From NCBI GenBank assembly GCA_905200615.1, contig CAJKLB010000043.1, positions 1-17,370 on the forward strand: a DNA stretch of 17,370 nt. Reading direction: 5' to 3'. Position 1 is the first letter of the stretch. The number at the start of each line of letters is the position of its first letter. Positions 1 to 8,506 of the stretch are shown piece after piece. The translations under genes were made by a program, and so were the position numbers. Source of the stretch: an uncultured Selenomonadales bacterium (GTDB lineage: Bacteria; Bacillota; Clostridia; Christensenellales; QALW01). Under the pieces are notes generated by a model. It made no database searches. It was not told the DNA's origin and saw only the letters and a list, made by a program, of their open reading frames with translations.

Positions 1-119
1 GAAACAAATAATTTTTTATTCTCCCAATTATATAAAAATTTCTCATAATATGCATCATGCACTGAACTTTCAACTAAAAATTCTTGTAATGCTCTTTTAT
101 TTTGACTTGTAAATATCAT
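1..119 (-). CDS. Partial CDS, probable immunity protein for the RHS toxin
   Basis: An open frame starts at an ATG at 119-117 and stays open for 39 codons to the left edge of the window, where it is cut off. It begins MIFTSQNKRALQEFLVES and continues with a segment holding VHDAYYEKFLYN and ENKKLFV. A histidine-aspartate pair followed by a short acidic/aromatic strand and a turn is common at the N-terminus of small immunity proteins, but I cannot assign a family. The start lies 12 bases after the tandem TAA-TAG stop of the RHS gene, with only a weak AGAGA ribosome site, which suggests translational coupling. The base composition is as AT-rich as the adjoining toxin tip, as expected if the two were acquired together. 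The immunity role is inferred from position; the open frame itself is direct observation. Confidence 0.65.
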   Translation of the reverse strand, partial: MIFTSQNKRALQEFLVESSVHDAYYEKFLYNWENKKLFV

Positions 120-131
120 TTTTTATCTCTA

Positions 132-611
132 TTATCTATGGAAATATATGGCACCAAGTGGTTCTGGAACAAGATCTCCACCATAATAATGCCCTTGTCC
201 ATATACATGATAATGTGCTCCATTCTTAAAATTAGGATTCTGATCCCAACGAAAAACCTCAATATTTGATACTGGTTCCATCCAAGATATAATCACTCCA
301 TTTTTAGTTCCATTTCTTACAACCCTATTTAATCCAATAGGATTAAATTTAAACGGATCTGCCGTAAAATAAGCAGGATGTACTGCTTTTTTAGGAAGTG
401 TTATCTCTCTTTCAATCTCTAGATTAGGTACAGCTACAGATGGTTCTTTGGGAATTACAGGTGCTATATGTTCCTTTTTAGGTAAAGGAAATGACGGTAA
501 AGCAGGCGGATTTTTTGCAATTGCATCAGTAACAATAAATGCTCCCACAGCTCCAGCAACTGCAAGTCCCATTTTCCACAAGGCGATACCACCTAAAGTC
601 GCAGTAATAGC
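132..611 (-). other. Variable C-terminal tip of the RHS protein: hydrophobic segment, Pro-rich linker, toxin-like domain
   Basis: This encodes residues 2436-2594, after the RHS core end. It has three parts: a hydrophobic Ala/Gly/Val segment (about 2436-2467, IALWKMGLAVAGAVGAFIV), a Lys/Pro-rich linker (about 2468-2508), and a compact domain of about 85-90 residues. The last contains WMEPVSNIEVFRWDQNP, a histidine-tyrosine cluster at 2568-2581 (AHYHVYGQGHYYGGD) and VPEP just before the end. Base composition drops sharply here: 301-360 has 16 G+C of 60, against about 40 of 60 at 1861-1920 in the YD repeats. The histidines could be catalytic, for example in a nuclease or RNase, but I do not recognise the family, so no activity is assigned. 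Confidence 0.7.
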
Positions 612-3600
612 AAACTCGCCTGTTAAATCAGACATATTAACAGGATTATTTCCACAATACGCAAACATATTATGCCCTAAAACATCTTGTCCTGTAGAAA
701 TATACCCATCCGCATTCACAAACCTGCCTACCTGCGAATCATAATACCGTGATTGCAGATAGTACAGTCCCGTCTCTACATCATAGAAATACCCGCGATA
801 TCTAAAGGGGTTAATATTCGCTATATGGCTTGCGTTGCCGGATACATCATTGCCCGCGCCGTCGGTTATCGCTATTGGCGTTCCCCACGCGTCATAGCTA
901 TATTTTACTACAATACTGCCCGTGCCGTCTATAATCCCTATGATATCCCCCTGCCCGTTGCGATAATAGTAATACTCACTGCTGCCTACGCGCAAGCCGA
1001 ACAGGTTTCCGCTTTCATCATACGTGTACCAAATGCACTGGTCCCCGGTTTTTTGCATAATGATGGTCGTGCCGTTCAGGTAATAATCCGTCTTTACTCC
1101 GTTTACCGTTTTACTTGTACGGATTCCGTTATCGTCATAGGTATACGCTATGGTATTGTTTGCGTCCGTTACCCCCGAAAGCTGACGCCCCGCTGTCCAC
1201 GTAAACGTCTTTCCGTTTGTCCAGTTCAGAGGATTCCCGATTGTATCATATGTGATCGCCGTTCCGTTATAGTTCGTCAGCAGGTCTTTCCACTCTGTGT
1301 TGCCGTAGGTATACGTCTTTTCTACGGGCGTACCGCTGACCTCTCCTGTGGTATACGCGTATTCCTTGATTGACGTGATATTTCCCCCGTTATCATAAGT
1401 ATATACAATCGTCTTGTTCCTCTCCGCGGCATTCTCCCGCACCAGCTGATTCAGCGCGTCATATTCATAGCTCACCAGCAGCATCTGCGTTCCGTTGTTC
1501 TCCGTAGAAATACTTGTGATATTTCCGTTCGCATCATACGCGTAGATATACGGTCTGTCATTACTGTACGATATCTTTTCCAATAATGTACTTGTCCTAT
1601 GGCTATAAAGACCATCTTTAAACTGATATTCCGTTACAAACGGATTGGTGGTATGAATGGTGCTTTCGGTACGGCGGCCCAGCGCGTCATACGTATACGT
1701 CAGCTTTTCTATGCCGTTATATTTGACCCCGTAAATCACTCCGTTTTTCTCTCGTGTTCCCTCGGAATCCCCGTATCGCCAAGTAGTTTTCAACTGGGTT
1801 TCGCCAAAGCTGAACTTCACATCGCTGGTACGGTTATACTGATCGTACGTCAGCCGAATGCCGAAGCCCGTGCTCGTGCTTACGCTCACCGGCCGCCCCA
1901 GCAGGTCATACACATAGCGGTATGTAACTCCGCTGAGTACGTCTTTCAGTTCCGTCAGACTGCCCTCGCTGTTATACGTATATTCATACCGCACGCTATC
2001 GTTGAGCAGCAGTTTGGTTACGCGCCCCTGTTTATCGTATTCATAGCTCCGGCTTGCCCCGTTGCCGTACTCCGCTTTACGCAGAAGCCCCGTTTCCGCA
2101 TAATACATATTTTCTACCAGCACACGCTCGCCCACGCTGATTTTTTTGCTGCGACCCATCGCATCATAAATAAAGTTATATGTAAAACCGTTATGCGTGA
2201 TTTCGCTCAGCTGATCGTTGCTGTAGCTATAGCTTACACTGATTCCGCTCTGTGATACCGAGGAAACGCGGTCGCTGTTATCATAAGTATATGTTGTAGT
2301 ATTTCCTTTAGCGTCAGTAGCTGACGTCATTAAGCCTTTCGAAAAATCATACGCGTAGGTTACGGTATTGCCTAACGTATCCGTCTGGCTCGTCAGGTAA
2401 TTAGAATGATACGTATTAGAATACTGCGCGGTGGTAACTATATTTTGATTTACTTCATAAAAAAGCCATATACCCTGCCCAGTGCTTGAAGGGCTGCTTG
2501 GAACCACAATATTAGAATCCGTATTGTGTAAATATTGGCCGCTATACGTTTGTATGGCGTATCCAAAAGATAATGGGGCAAACCGAAATTTTGCACGTTC
2601 AAGCCCTCTATAATACCCTAAAATAAAAGCAAATTTTTCAGCTATACTTTCATCGTAGCACATATAAAGTGAAAAGCCACTGTCATCGTCAGATTTTCCC
2701 TGTAAAATATAAAAATATCCATCTCCCGCATCTTCTAAATAGAATTCTGTTCCATTATTTAACGACATATTAATTCGATAATCATAATCTTCAATATAGC
2801 TTCCCGTATACAACGACATAATCAAATACTTTTTATCGTTTTCAGGAACAGTTTTAACCGGAACTTCTGCAATGCCGTTCCACTCTTTTTCCACATGGCG
2901 CAAATACCACCGTGTTGTACCATCTTTGGTACACGTTACATAGCCGTTATCTACGGTAAGCACCTGTTCGCCTTCGCCGTTGCTTCCCTGCGTTGAGCGC
3001 GAAATAATGCGGTACTGTCCGTTTGCCTCGGGAATAATCTTCCAATCCTGCCCGATGCCGTAATTATGCGTATTAAAATCTACGTAATCACTTACTTCAT
3101 TCTTTTCAAGGTACATATTTCCGAAAGATATTTTGTAATATCCTTCGTCCGTTTTCATCACTTTCAAGCAAATTTCGTCTCCCTGCGAAGGGAATGACAT
3201 GTGTATATTCGGATAAATATTGGAACGATATTTTAAATACTTTCCTCCATAGTTAAAGTAATAATATTCCCCGCTCTGGATACTCTGACTATATTCATCC
3301 GCCCGCACCGTCGCGCTTACCGGGTTTCCGTAGTTATCATAGGTATATTTGCCGCCCACTCCCGAGGAGCTGCGGTATTCCGTTAAAAAGCCCTTATCAT
3401 TATACACATACTCAAATCCCGTTCCGTCGGGCGAAGAAAGGCTTGAAACATCCCGTCCCGTATTCTGGAACGTGGTTTTCTGGTTAGCCGCGTCAACACT
3501 GCTGATGACATTGCCTTTTTCATCATAACTATACGCTTGGCCGAATTCCTCATAATACATCTGGATGTCGTCAAAGTACGCGTAGTTTATATTATTATTA

Positions 3601-6600
3601 TAACATAAATATAAGTCAACATACAAGACGTCTATTTCTGTTTTATAATCGCTTTTCAGCGGTACCGCCCCGCACACGTACTGCCACGGCGCGTTGGTTG
3701 TATCATCGTCTATACGCACCGCCGTATTGAATTCCACCGGTACTACCTTGGTTGCTCCCGCGCTATCGGCGTAATAAATCTTGGCGTACATGCCAAACCA
3801 GCGTCCGTCATTATATTCCTCATTATCCGGTACCGCGTCCGCTTTTGCCCAGCCGCCGATAACAATGCTTCCCGAATCTTCCACATCCATATAGACACGC
3901 TGACGCAGGGAAACTTGATTCATATATTTTCCCTCCAGCCGCAATACTTTATCTTCCTCGCCAATGGGCGAAAAGATTATGTCGTCAAGCTCAATGGAAG
4001 CCGCTTCATCACTGCCGAAGCACAGCCATATACGGCCGTTTTCGTTCAGCTGATCCAACTGTGCCTGAGAAAGATAGATGGTTTTATCCAAGGCCCCCCA
4101 CTGGCCGCTCTGCGTGCTTCCCAGGCTGTATAGATGAATTTTATTGTCGTCTTCATCCATCAGATACGCGTCCGCCGTCCAGGAGCCTGAACTAAAGCCA
4201 CGAGCCCGGAAAGAAAGTTTATAGCTGCCGGCGCCGAACCGTTTCAAAATACTGTTGACACTATAGGTAACCGCAGATTCTTCTCCGGAAAGTTCCGCCT
4301 GCAACACGCCGTCGCTGACGCTTATCTCCGCGCCGTCTTGCCCCATCCACAGCAGCGTGCCGTCGCTGAAATCTCCGTTCTTTACTTCAAACGAAGGCGA
4401 CGCGGTAACGGAAAAATCATCAATATACAAGTTTTGACCGGATTGGCCGGGTAAAGTATCAATCATCATCCAAAATTGACCGGTATCTTCCTTTAAATCA
4501 TCTTCCGTAACATAGACTTCACACTGGAACTGCGTCCACGCGCCGGCCGTCATTTCCCGCGGTTCAGACGCCCGATAATAGAAATTACTTCCGTATGCCG
4601 ATATAAAGGAGTTTTCTTCCGTACCCCGTATCAGCGCAGCCGCGTTTTCCGGAGTGGTAAGTGTATCCGTATACATCCAAAAGCTGATACGATATACTCC
4701 TGCTCCGTTTTCTTTAAAGGTTTCGTACAAATTAAACGCCGGAGAGGACCAACTGTTGACGCGATTGCTTAATTTTAACGAATAACTTCCTTCTTTTGCC
4801 ACCGCAGTGGACGGCGTTACCGACCAGGTATTATAATTTCCGGTAAAGCCCTGCCAATTTTCCGGCAGTACCGTAGATTCAAAGCTTTGACTGTATAAAA
4901 CATATTCCTGGGGGAAGTTATCCTGATAGCGCGTCTGCTCCGTAACAAAGGTATGCGTCCACAAATCCATACCGTCCCAGCCCCAAGAGCCGAAATCAAA
5001 GCCGCCGTTACTCAACAAATTAAAGCGGTTCATAATCGGTCCGTCTTCCAGCTGAATACAGTCAAAATACGCTACCCCATCGGATTGCAGCACAAGGTTT
5101 ATCGTTTGATCCTCTTCCGCTGTAAAAGTTACACTAACCCGTTCCCATTCACTGCTGTTGGTTACGGTATCACTTGCGGCAAGCTCTGTGCTTCCCGCAC
5201 AAACCTCCAAGCCGCCGCTTCCGCCGGCTGCCACCTTAATATAGCTCGAAAAAGTATAGCTATGTCCTTCTTCTGCCTCAAAGCTTTGCAACAGTCTTCC
5301 CTGCGCAGCACGGAAAGAATTGTATCCCAGCATCTTTTCTTCTTCCGAAGCCGTAACCGTACCGCTTTGTACCGTCCAATAGCTGATATTTTCTTCCGCG
5401 CTGTTATTCATGATATAATTAACCACCGTTTTTTGCATCTGCGACTCCAACAGCAGTTTATTGCGCAAGTAATAATTAGTTTCCGCACTTCCGCCTTCGT
5501 TCGGATTCATATTCGAATACGCGCTATATACCGCGTTTCCTTCTTCATCCGTTACGCTAACGGTTTTACCGTAAAAATCAAACTGATACAATAATTCACG
5601 TCCGAAAGAATCGGTAATACGCGTGGTATTTTTATGGTCATAAGAAATTTTATATTCATACGCGCAAACCTTATTGCGGTCAAATTCCTGAATGCCGCAG
5701 ATACGCTTAAACATATCATAAGTGTAACCAATTTCTTTTCCGTCCGGCGCGATGATATGATTCAGCTGAGAATTCGCAGAATAATCAAACTGAATCGCGT
5801 CTCCGTCAAAGTAAACAATTTTCCAAAGAAGCACGCCGTTTTCATAATAAAACGAAATCGTTCTTCCCGCCGCGTCACGCAATCCATTAACGCGATCCGT
5901 TCCATAAAGCACGGTTACCTCACGACCCGCACCATCGGTTATTTTTGATACTCGAGTACCGTTATAGGTAAGCGTTTGTCTGTCGCCGGACTCATTTTCA
6001 ATGTATTCTAAATAGGCTTTGCCGGAAATATATCTGAAATACGCCTTTCCTTCTTCCTCTTCCTGCTGAATGGTAATTCCGGTTCCGTCATCAGTCAATA
6101 CCATACCGCTGCCGCTTTCATCCACAAATTTTCCGTCATACTCGCTAAAATAATGTTCCGTGCCGTCGGCATCGGTATACGCATAATATGTATAGGCATT
6201 GGTATCGGATTCTTCCACTTTTTCTATATATTGCTGAAAGCTGAATTTCCATCCCGGTCCAAACCCTAAATTATCAACCGCCACGTTCGCACTGTTGTAT
6301 GCTAAGGAAATATTCAGCGGCATTCTGGTTCCGGTTTCCGAAATCAGCGGTACAGAATACACCAAATTTCCGTTAAAAGCATTCGCATATCCGCTTCCGG
6401 CGCCGGTCATAGAAGAAGCAAAATAATCATAATAGCTTTCAATGCCCTTGGCATCACTGTAATACAGCACAATCGCCGGACGAAGATATTGTTTAGAACT
6501 GTTTCCCGAATGAAATCCCGCGTAAAAATCATTTGTCTGCACATTCTCATCACGGAAACGCAGCATCATACCGGGCTTATAATCCGCTGACGCGTTTCCG

Positions 6601-7916
6601 CTGTTTTTTATTTCATAATAATGATCGATTAGACTGGTGATATTCCATTGATAATAATCACCTTCTGCCGCCGGTCCTAAGCGAAGGCATTGATAATCGG
6701 TTACTTCATCTCGCACGGTAACTTGTGAACGGGTATTCCAGCATAAATCTGAAATAGCTACACTTTGATCTGTAATTTCATACAGATCAATACTGATTCC
6801 TTCTTCAATATCCTGATAATTTTTCCATTCATCCAAGTGGCAGAACAATGTAAGCTTTGCGTCGCTGACTCTTGAGCCGACAGGAATATCCGGCATATCA
6901 AACCAAATATAAGTCCGATACTGCTCAAAAGTCTGCCCACCGAAATCGCCTCCGCCGTTAGAGGTACCGATCAATAAGCGATCCCGCAATTCTCTTCTTG
7001 TATAATCCGGATACTGCGGATTAATATAGGTATCATAAATAGCCGACTCCGTCTGAAAGGTAGAAGTGGTAGGATCAATCGTTACCGGATATACCCGCTC
7101 CGGTGAAGTCAACCATTGTTCGCTTGCCGTAAGCGTATACTCGTATCCCGATCCCTTGGGGGTAAGCGTTACGGTTACATCTTCGCTTTCCGCGTTTGCC
7201 GCATCATACATAAACGGTGCGGCAAGCCGGAAAACCTCATTTTGTCCATCCTTTAAAATCACACTGCCGTCATCCCGCAGCTCCGGCGTAAGTGTTCCGA
7301 AATCATAATGAAAAACAAAAGAATTCATTCCGGTATACCGGTTAAGAACAATATTTTCCTTCAGTTTCGCTCCGGTAAGATCATATACTAAATCAATTCC
7401 GGAAAATACATCCTGATATATCGCCGTAGACGAATTTTTGATTACTTCACTCTTCTTTTTCGTTTCATTGTCATAATTTTTAATTTTTACCTGTTTATTT
7501 TTTGCCTTTTCGATTCCAAAGCTGATCTCATAATCATCCAATTGTATTTGTACCATTTTATTACTCTTTGGTTTTTTGGAAAAATGAATCTCTGTAAGGC
7601 CGTCGATATTTTTATAAGAGTCTCCATCCTCCACTAACGTATTATCAATATCCACATAACGGCCGTCTTCCATTTTATGAACAGCTTCCGGATACACCGC
7701 CGCCATAACAGATCCGTCGCTCATACGAAAATGCTTTACATTGGATTCCCGCCGCTCTTCAATCTCATTTACAATTTCCGCTTTCGTTTCTTCTTGCGGT
7801 AGGACGCTTTCATTTTGCGTTGTTCCCTCCGCTCTCACACTTCCCTCCGGCGCCGTTTGAAAAACAAACGCCATTACAAGCAAAACCGCAAGCATTACAG
7901 TAACTTTTCTTTTCAT
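132..7916 (-). CDS. Secreted RHS/YD-repeat polymorphic toxin (WapA-like), 2594 aa
   Basis: A giant exported RHS protein whose YD repeats should build a hollow beta-shell around a C-terminal effector. Residues 1-29 are a Sec signal peptide (MKRK, hydrophobic stretch, cut near VRAEG). Residues 30-285 form an N-terminal beta-rich region, and about 285-485 resemble a DNRLRE domain. The RHS part begins near 507 (SGYANAFNGNLVYSVPL) with YD repeats to about 810. About 829-1457 hold four jelly-roll/carbohydrate-binding-like modules (SNGGFDFGSWGW, NGDFSDGTLLW). YD repeats resume, are interrupted at about 1547-1822 by two beta-trefoil-like modules, and continue to the conserved core end (FRYRGYFYDVETGLYYLQSR, then GRFVNADGY, D2403, and NPVNMSDLTG, D2430). 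Residues 2436-2594 are the variable tip. The start is supported by AAAGGA upstream of ATG 7916. The likely immunity gene follows. No LPXTG or other wall anchor is visible. Export, cage and toxin roles are known for the family; activity here is inferred. Confidence 0.93.
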   Translation of the reverse strand: MKRKVTVMLAVLLVMAFVFQTAPEGSVRAEGTTQNESVLPQEETKAEIVNEIEERRESNVKHFRMSDGSVMAAVYPEAVHKMEDGRYVDIDNTLVEDGDSYKNIDGLTEIHFSKKPKSNKMVQIQLDDYEISFGIEKAKNKQVKIKNYDNETKKKSEVIKNSSTAIYQDVFSGIDLVYDLTGAKLKENIVLNRYTGMNSFVFHYDFGTLTPELRDDGSVILKDGQNEVFRLAAPFMYDAANAESEDVTVTLTPKGSGYEYTLTASEQWLTSPERVYPVTIDPTTSTFQTESAIYDTYINPQYPDYTRRELRDRLLIGTSNGGGDFGGQTFEQYRTYIWFDMPDIPVGSRVSDAKLTLFCHLDEWKNYQDIEEGISIDLYEITDQSVAISDLCWNTRSQVTVRDEVTDYQCLRLGPAAEGDYYQWNITSLIDHYYEIKNSGNASADYKPGMMLRFRDENVQTNDFYAGFHSGNSSKQYLRPAIVLYYSDAKGIESYYDYFASSMTGAGSGYANAFNGNLVYSVPLISETGTRMPLNISLAYNSANVAVDNLGFGPGWKFSFQQYIEKVEESDTNAYTYYAYTDADGTEHYFSEYDGKFVDESGSGMVLTDDGTGITIQQEEEEGKAYFRYISGKAYLEYIENESGDRQTLTYNGTRVSKITDGAGREVTVLYGTDRVNGLRDAAGRTISFYYENGVLLWKIVYFDGDAIQFDYSANSQLNHIIAPDGKEIGYTYDMFKRICGIQEFDRNKVCAYEYKISYDHKNTTRITDSFGRELLYQFDFYGKTVSVTDEEGNAVYSAYSNMNPNEGGSAETNYYLRNKLLLESQMQKTVVNYIMNNSAEENISYWTVQSGTVTASEEEKMLGYNSFRAAQGRLLQSFEAEEGHSYTFSSYIKVAAGGSGGLEVCAGSTELAASDTVTNSSEWERVSVTFTAEEDQTINLVLQSDGVAYFDCIQLEDGPIMNRFNLLSNGGFDFGSWGWDGMDLWTHTFVTEQTRYQDNFPQEYVLYSQSFESTVLPENWQGFTGNYNTWSVTPSTAVAKEGSYSLKLSNRVNSWSSPAFNLYETFKENGAGVYRISFWMYTDTLTTPENAAALIRGTEENSFISAYGSNFYYRASEPREMTAGAWTQFQCEVYVTEDDLKEDTGQFWMMIDTLPGQSGQNLYIDDFSVTASPSFEVKNGDFSDGTLLWMGQDGAEISVSDGVLQAELSGEESAVTYSVNSILKRFGAGSYKLSFRARGFSSGSWTADAYLMDEDDNKIHLYSLGSTQSGQWGALDKTIYLSQAQLDQLNENGRIWLCFGSDEAASIELDDIIFSPIGEEDKVLRLEGKYMNQVSLRQRVYMDVEDSGSIVIGGWAKADAVPDNEEYNDGRWFGMYAKIYYADSAGATKVVPVEFNTAVRIDDDTTNAPWQYVCGAVPLKSDYKTEIDVLYVDLYLCYNNNINYAYFDDIQMYYEEFGQAYSYDEKGNVISSVDAANQKTTFQNTGRDVSSLSSPDGTGFEYVYNDKGFLTEYRSSSGVGGKYTYDNYGNPVSATVRADEYSQSIQSGEYYYFNYGGKYLKYRSNIYPNIHMSFPSQGDEICLKVMKTDEGYYKISFGNMYLEKNEVSDYVDFNTHNYGIGQDWKIIPEANGQYRIISRSTQGSNGEGEQVLTVDNGYVTCTKDGTTRWYLRHVEKEWNGIAEVPVKTVPENDKKYLIMSLYTGSYIEDYDYRINMSLNNGTEFYLEDAGDGYFYILQGKSDDDSGFSLYMCYDESIAEKFAFILGYYRGLERAKFRFAPLSFGYAIQTYSGQYLHNTDSNIVVPSSPSSTGQGIWLFYEVNQNIVTTAQYSNTYHSNYLTSQTDTLGNTVTYAYDFSKGLMTSATDAKGNTTTYTYDNSDRVSSVSQSGISVSYSYSNDQLSEITHNGFTYNFIYDAMGRSKKISVGERVLVENMYYAETGLLRKAEYGNGASRSYEYDKQGRVTKLLLNDSVRYEYTYNSEGSLTELKDVLSGVTYRYVYDLLGRPVSVSTSTGFGIRLTYDQYNRTSDVKFSFGETQLKTTWRYGDSEGTREKNGVIYGVKYNGIEKLTYTYDALGRRTESTIHTTNPFVTEYQFKDGLYSHRTSTLLEKISYSNDRPYIYAYDANGNITSISTENNGTQMLLVSYEYDALNQLVRENAAERNKTIVYTYDNGGNITSIKEYAYTTGEVSGTPVEKTYTYGNTEWKDLLTNYNGTAITYDTIGNPLNWTNGKTFTWTAGRQLSGVTDANNTIAYTYDDNGIRTSKTVNGVKTDYYLNGTTIIMQKTGDQCIWYTYDESGNLFGLRVGSSEYYYYRNGQGDIIGIIDGTGSIVVKYSYDAWGTPIAITDGAGNDVSGNASHIANINPFRYRGYFYDVETGLYYLQSRYYDSQVGRFVNADGYISTGQDVLGHNMFAYCGNNPVNMSDLTGEFAITATLGGIALWKMGLAVAGAVGAFIVTDAIAKNPPALPSFPLPKKEHIAPVIPKEPSVAVPNLEIEREITLPKKAVHPAYFTADPFKFNPIGLNRVVRNGTKNGVIISWMEPVSNIEVFRWDQNPNFKNGAHYHVYGQGHYYGGDLVPEPLGAIYFHR
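2440..3277 (-). other. Two beta-trefoil (ricin-like) modules inserted in the YD repeats
   Basis: This encodes about residues 1547-1822 of the RHS protein, between normal YD repeats on both sides. The first module begins SGEYYYFNYGGKYLKY and contains GYYKISFGNMYLE, GQDWKIIPEANGQYRIIS and a final TTRWYLRHVE. The second begins NDKKYLIMSLYTGSYIE, contains GYFYILQGKSD and YAIQTYSGQYLH, and ends IWLFYEV. The repeating pattern of a Tyr/Gly strand, an aromatic strand ending in W-x-(I/L)-x, and 'Y-x-I' is that of RICIN-type trefoil lectins. The stretch for the second module (about 2440-2830) is more AT-rich than its surroundings. The fold is assigned by pattern only; glycan binding is inferred. Confidence 0.6.
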
Positions 7917-7967
7917 AAGTATCTTTCCTTTCTTTTAAGCGCATGGATATTTTCCATATTTATCTAA

Positions 7968-7997
7968 AGTATATCATTCCATATTTTCCAATGTCAA
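7968..7997 (-). promoter_or_regulatory. Sigma-A type promoter of the RHS gene
   Basis: On the minus strand, TTGACA (7997-7992) is followed after 18 bases by TATACT (7973-7968). Transcription would start about 45 bases before the ATG at 7916. The leader has a small ATGGA/TCCAT stem (about 7943-7957) and the purine-rich ribosome site AAAGGAAAG. Confidence 0.75.
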
Positions 7998-8420
7998 CAT
8001 TTTTCGCGCGATTTTGAAAAAAATATTCATATAAACATCATAAATATTACAAATATTTTTCATTAATTTTACAAATACAAGAAATCATCTTTTTTCTTTT
8101 CTATATTCTTGTTAAGCCCTTTTTTAGGCCATTTTACATGTATTGATATAATATCCTAATTAGTTTTTAATATCCTAAAAATTCTTCGATATTCTTACCG
8201 GCATACATCCTCATCTAAACAAAAATAGTTTAAGATAATAACCTTAACTTTTGACTTGCGGAAAAATTTACTTCGGCTTTGCTCAAAAAAATTATTTTTC
8301 CCAGGGATCAAACTTTTTCCTCCGTGTGCTATTCTCGTCAATACCATTCCGGCGTTTTTTAGAATGAATTCATTGTTAGGCGTTTTTTTGCCTATAAATT
8401 ATTTTTTCATTCTACTAATA
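7998..8420. other. AT-rich intergenic spacer, no gene recognised
   Basis: This lies between the RHS promoter and the terminator of the ABC operon. An open frame on the plus strand (8256-8471, 71 codons) has no good ribosome site and runs through the terminator hairpin, so it is not called. On the minus strand, a 15-codon frame ending in KNIEEFLGY near 8170-8215 could be a trace of an older gene, but it is too short to judge. The only organised element is the direct repeat at 8149-8178. Confidence 0.6.
8149..8178. repeat. 11-bp direct repeat, TAATATCCTAA x2
   Basis: TAATATCCTAA occurs at 8149-8159 and again at 8168-8178, a 19-bp period close to two helical turns. Such a pair could be an operator for a DNA-binding protein. 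It lies about 150 bp upstream of the RHS promoter, rather far for a classical operator, and AT-rich DNA produces such repeats by chance. Confidence 0.35.
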
Positions 8421-8452
8421 AAAAAAAACGCGGCGTTACCGCCGCAAAAAAA
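8421..8452 (-). terminator. Intrinsic terminator of the five-gene ABC operon
   Basis: A perfect 6-bp stem, GCGGCG (8430-8435) with CGCCGC (8440-8445), has a four-base loop. On the minus strand it is followed, after one G, by eight T (8428-8421). It lies about 55 bases after the stop of the last operon gene, before the RHS promoter. No T-run follows on the plus strand, so it acts on the minus strand. Confidence 0.92.
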
Positions 8453-8506
8453 TGAGAATTCGATTTATTGAAAATTTAAAATACGCTTTGACGCTTTAAC
8501 TGAATT

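Noticed and set aside
753..2255. Plus-strand open frames at 753-1373 and 1599-2255 opposite the RHS gene
   Set aside because: They lie antisense to YD repeats, have repetitive low-complexity translations, no ribosome sites and no recognisable domains; repeat codon bias leaves the opposite strand open.
4953..5594. 213-codon plus-strand open frame
   Set aside because: Antisense to the jelly-roll and YD region of the RHS gene, with no ribosome site or domain.
132..7916. CRISPR-like or tandem DNA repeats suggested by recurring YD motifs
   Set aside because: The repeats are at protein level with diverged DNA and no constant repeat/spacer spacing.
8256..8471. 71-codon plus-strand frame with hydrophobic residues
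   Set aside because: It reads through the operon terminator hairpin, lacks a ribosome site and has no family resemblance.
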